Positions 62,400 to 64,000 of a stretch of DNA of 64,000 bases are shown piece after piece; within the stretch, counting starts at the first letter, position 1, and the number at the start of each line of letters is the position of its first letter. Origin of the DNA: Sipunculus nudus (Eukaryota > Annelida > Sipuncula > Golfingiida > Sipunculidae). A program made the translations under genes and the position numbers. The DNA lies in assembly GCA_026874595.1 (NCBI GenBank), contig CM049311.1, forward strand, positions 10,633,676-10,697,675. The letters run 5' to 3'. The notes under the pieces are model-generated. The model saw nothing but the letters and a program-made list of their open reading frames with translations. It did not search any database and was not told the DNA's origin.

Positions 62400-64000
62400 T
62401 TTTCGTGATAAAAATCTCCTTGAAAACCTGGAATTGGGTCTCTGTTACTCATAATCTTTGAGTTATGGGGCTCAGAAGTATCCCCCCCCCAAGAATAATG
62501 GAAATTTGATACAAAAGCTCAAGTATCTGAACAACTTATGCATTGATCACCAGGATTTTTTTTGCATGGATATTAATCAAGGAGTGTTTCATCAGTTTCT
62601 GCAGACTGGTAGCGCCACCTGTATTATTTTCAATTTTTAAACGATTTTCCTCTCTATTTTTGAGACCTTAAAAGATGCGTTCAAATGTTAACAGGGCACA
62701 AATTGTAAAAACTGGACCTGGAATCTTCTATTTTGACAAGCAGGGAGGCCCATGAAAAGTCCCTTTGGAAACCTAAATTTGGTCTACCAAAAACCTTTGA
62801 GCTTCGAAATACCCCAAAGAAAAATGGAAAATTTGATACAAAGCTCAAGTATCTGAACAACTAATGCATTTATCACCATGATTCTTTGCATGAATATTGA
62901 TCAAGGAGTGTTTCATCAGTTTCTGCAGACTGGTGGCGCCACTTGTAGTTTAAAATTTTTTTACGATTTTTTTTCTCTATTTTTGAGACCTTTAAAGATG
63001 CGATCATCTGTTACCAGGGAAAAAATTCAGAATGACTGTACCTCGAGTCATCTATCTTGACATGCAGGGAGGCCCATGAACAGTCCCCTTGGAAACCTGA
63101 AATTAGGTCTCTGTCACCTATATTGTCCGACTCTTACTCCGAGCTCAGAAGTACCCCTAAGAATAACCAAAATTGTGATACAAAAGCTCTAGTATCTGTA
63201 CAACTACTGCATTGATTGCCATGATTCTTTGCATGCATATTCATCATGGAGTGTTTCATCAGTTCCTGTCCTGCAGACTGGTGGCGCCACCTGAACTTTT
63301 TCGAATTTTTACGCATTTTTATCTTTATTTTTGAGACCTTCAAAGATGTTGCTGTCTGTTAACAGGGCAAAAATCGTAACCATTGGACCTGGAATCTTCT
63401 CACTTGCCATCCCGGGAGGTCCATAAAAAATCTTCACGGAAACCTAAAATTAAGTCTCTGTTACCCAATATTTTAGCTATGGGTCTCATTGGAACACCCC
63501 CAGAATAATTGAAAGTTTGACACAAAAGGTCCAGTATCTGAACAACCAATGCTTTGATCACCATGATTCTTTGCATGCATATTAATCAAGGAGTGTTTGA
63601 TCAGTTCCTGCTGCCTGTTGGCGCCACCTAGATTTTTTTTCGAATTTGAACATTTTTTCTCTATTTATGAGACCTTTAAAGATGCAGTCGTCCGTTAACA
63701 GGGCGCAAATGTAACCGTTGGTCCCAGAATCTTCTAATTTGACATCAAGGGAGGTCCGTGAAAAATATCCTTTGAAACCTAAAATTAGGTGTCTGTTACC
63801 CATATTCCCTGAGTAATGGGGCTTATAAGCACCCCCTAGCATAATTGAAAATTGATACCAAAGGAAGGCATTCATAACCATTGGACCTAGAATCCTCTGA
63901 CTTAAAATCCAGGGAGTTCCATGAAAATTCTCCTTGGAAACGTGAAATTAGGTCTCTGTTACCCATATTCTCTGAGCTATTGGGCTTATAAGCACCCCCA
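62400..64000. repeat. Satellite of about 335 bp, at least 4.5 copies, running off the window end
   Basis: The GGTGGCGCCACC box recurs at 62608, 62932, 63280 and 63617 (spacings 324, 348 and 337). Other conserved landmarks are GATACAAAAGCTCAAGTATC, ATCAAGGAGTGTTTCATCAG, TTTTTGAGACCTTTAAAGAT and GGAAACCTAAAATTAGGTCT. Units differ at many positions. A partial unit starts near 62400 and the array continues past 64000. Short open frames inside are incidental. Confidence 0.95.

Noticed and set aside
63582-63881. 99-codon open frame in the satellite
   Set aside because: It is not conserved between satellite units and is a chance frame.

Overview
This window is animal nuclear DNA, AT-rich and mostly non-coding. 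It has long introns, GT-AG splice sites, (TA)n, (ATT)n and poly-G simple repeats, minisatellites, tRNA-derived SINEs, small inverted-repeat transposons and solo LTRs. The best gene is a secreted neurotrophin whose conserved knot residues look invertebrate. With this repeat content a lophotrochozoan, most likely a mollusc, is suggested. That taxonomic call is inference and rests mainly on this gene.

Plus-strand gene (25508-44800): five exons can be joined with consistent splice phases (25508-25576, 34647-34700, 38231-38427, 42665-42897, 44659-44800). The first three encode a prodomain without its signal peptide. The last two encode a Lys-Arg cleavage site and a cystine-knot domain of about 120 residues. 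The start exon was not found. The 3' end of the third exon runs into a 45-bp tandem repeat that contains the splice donor itself. Five donors lie in frame before the first stop, so alternative donor choice could lengthen the prodomain in 15-residue steps.

Minus-strand gene (52444-53508): an open frame of 354 codons encodes a basic, probably disordered protein that I do not recognise. It has a motif repeated near each end and a helical C-terminus. NRF1-like and ETS-like motifs lie just upstream of its ATG.

Region by region: 1-7.4 kb has simple repeats only. 7.44-7.97 kb is a minisatellite with a 100-bp higher-order period. 9.60-10.30 kb is an inverted-repeat element containing a SINE. 11.35-12.66 kb is a 19-bp minisatellite with a 95-bp higher-order period. 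17.4-18.0 kb is a degenerate repeat. 18.2-19.2 kb is a MITE beside a solo LTR. 21.4-21.7 kb is a CpG-rich repeat patch. 25.5-44.8 kb is the neurotrophin gene, whose introns carry a second LTR, a local duplication, a CCAAT-rich element, a TA-flanked MITE and a 77-bp palindrome. 46.9-47.5 kb holds a SINE and a 69-bp element with a perfect 8-bp target duplication. 52.4-53.6 kb is the minus-strand gene. 54.6-55.3 kb holds a MITE and a SINE. 62.4-64.0 kb is a satellite of about 335 bp that runs off the window end. No rRNA, CRISPR array or credible intact tRNA gene was seen.
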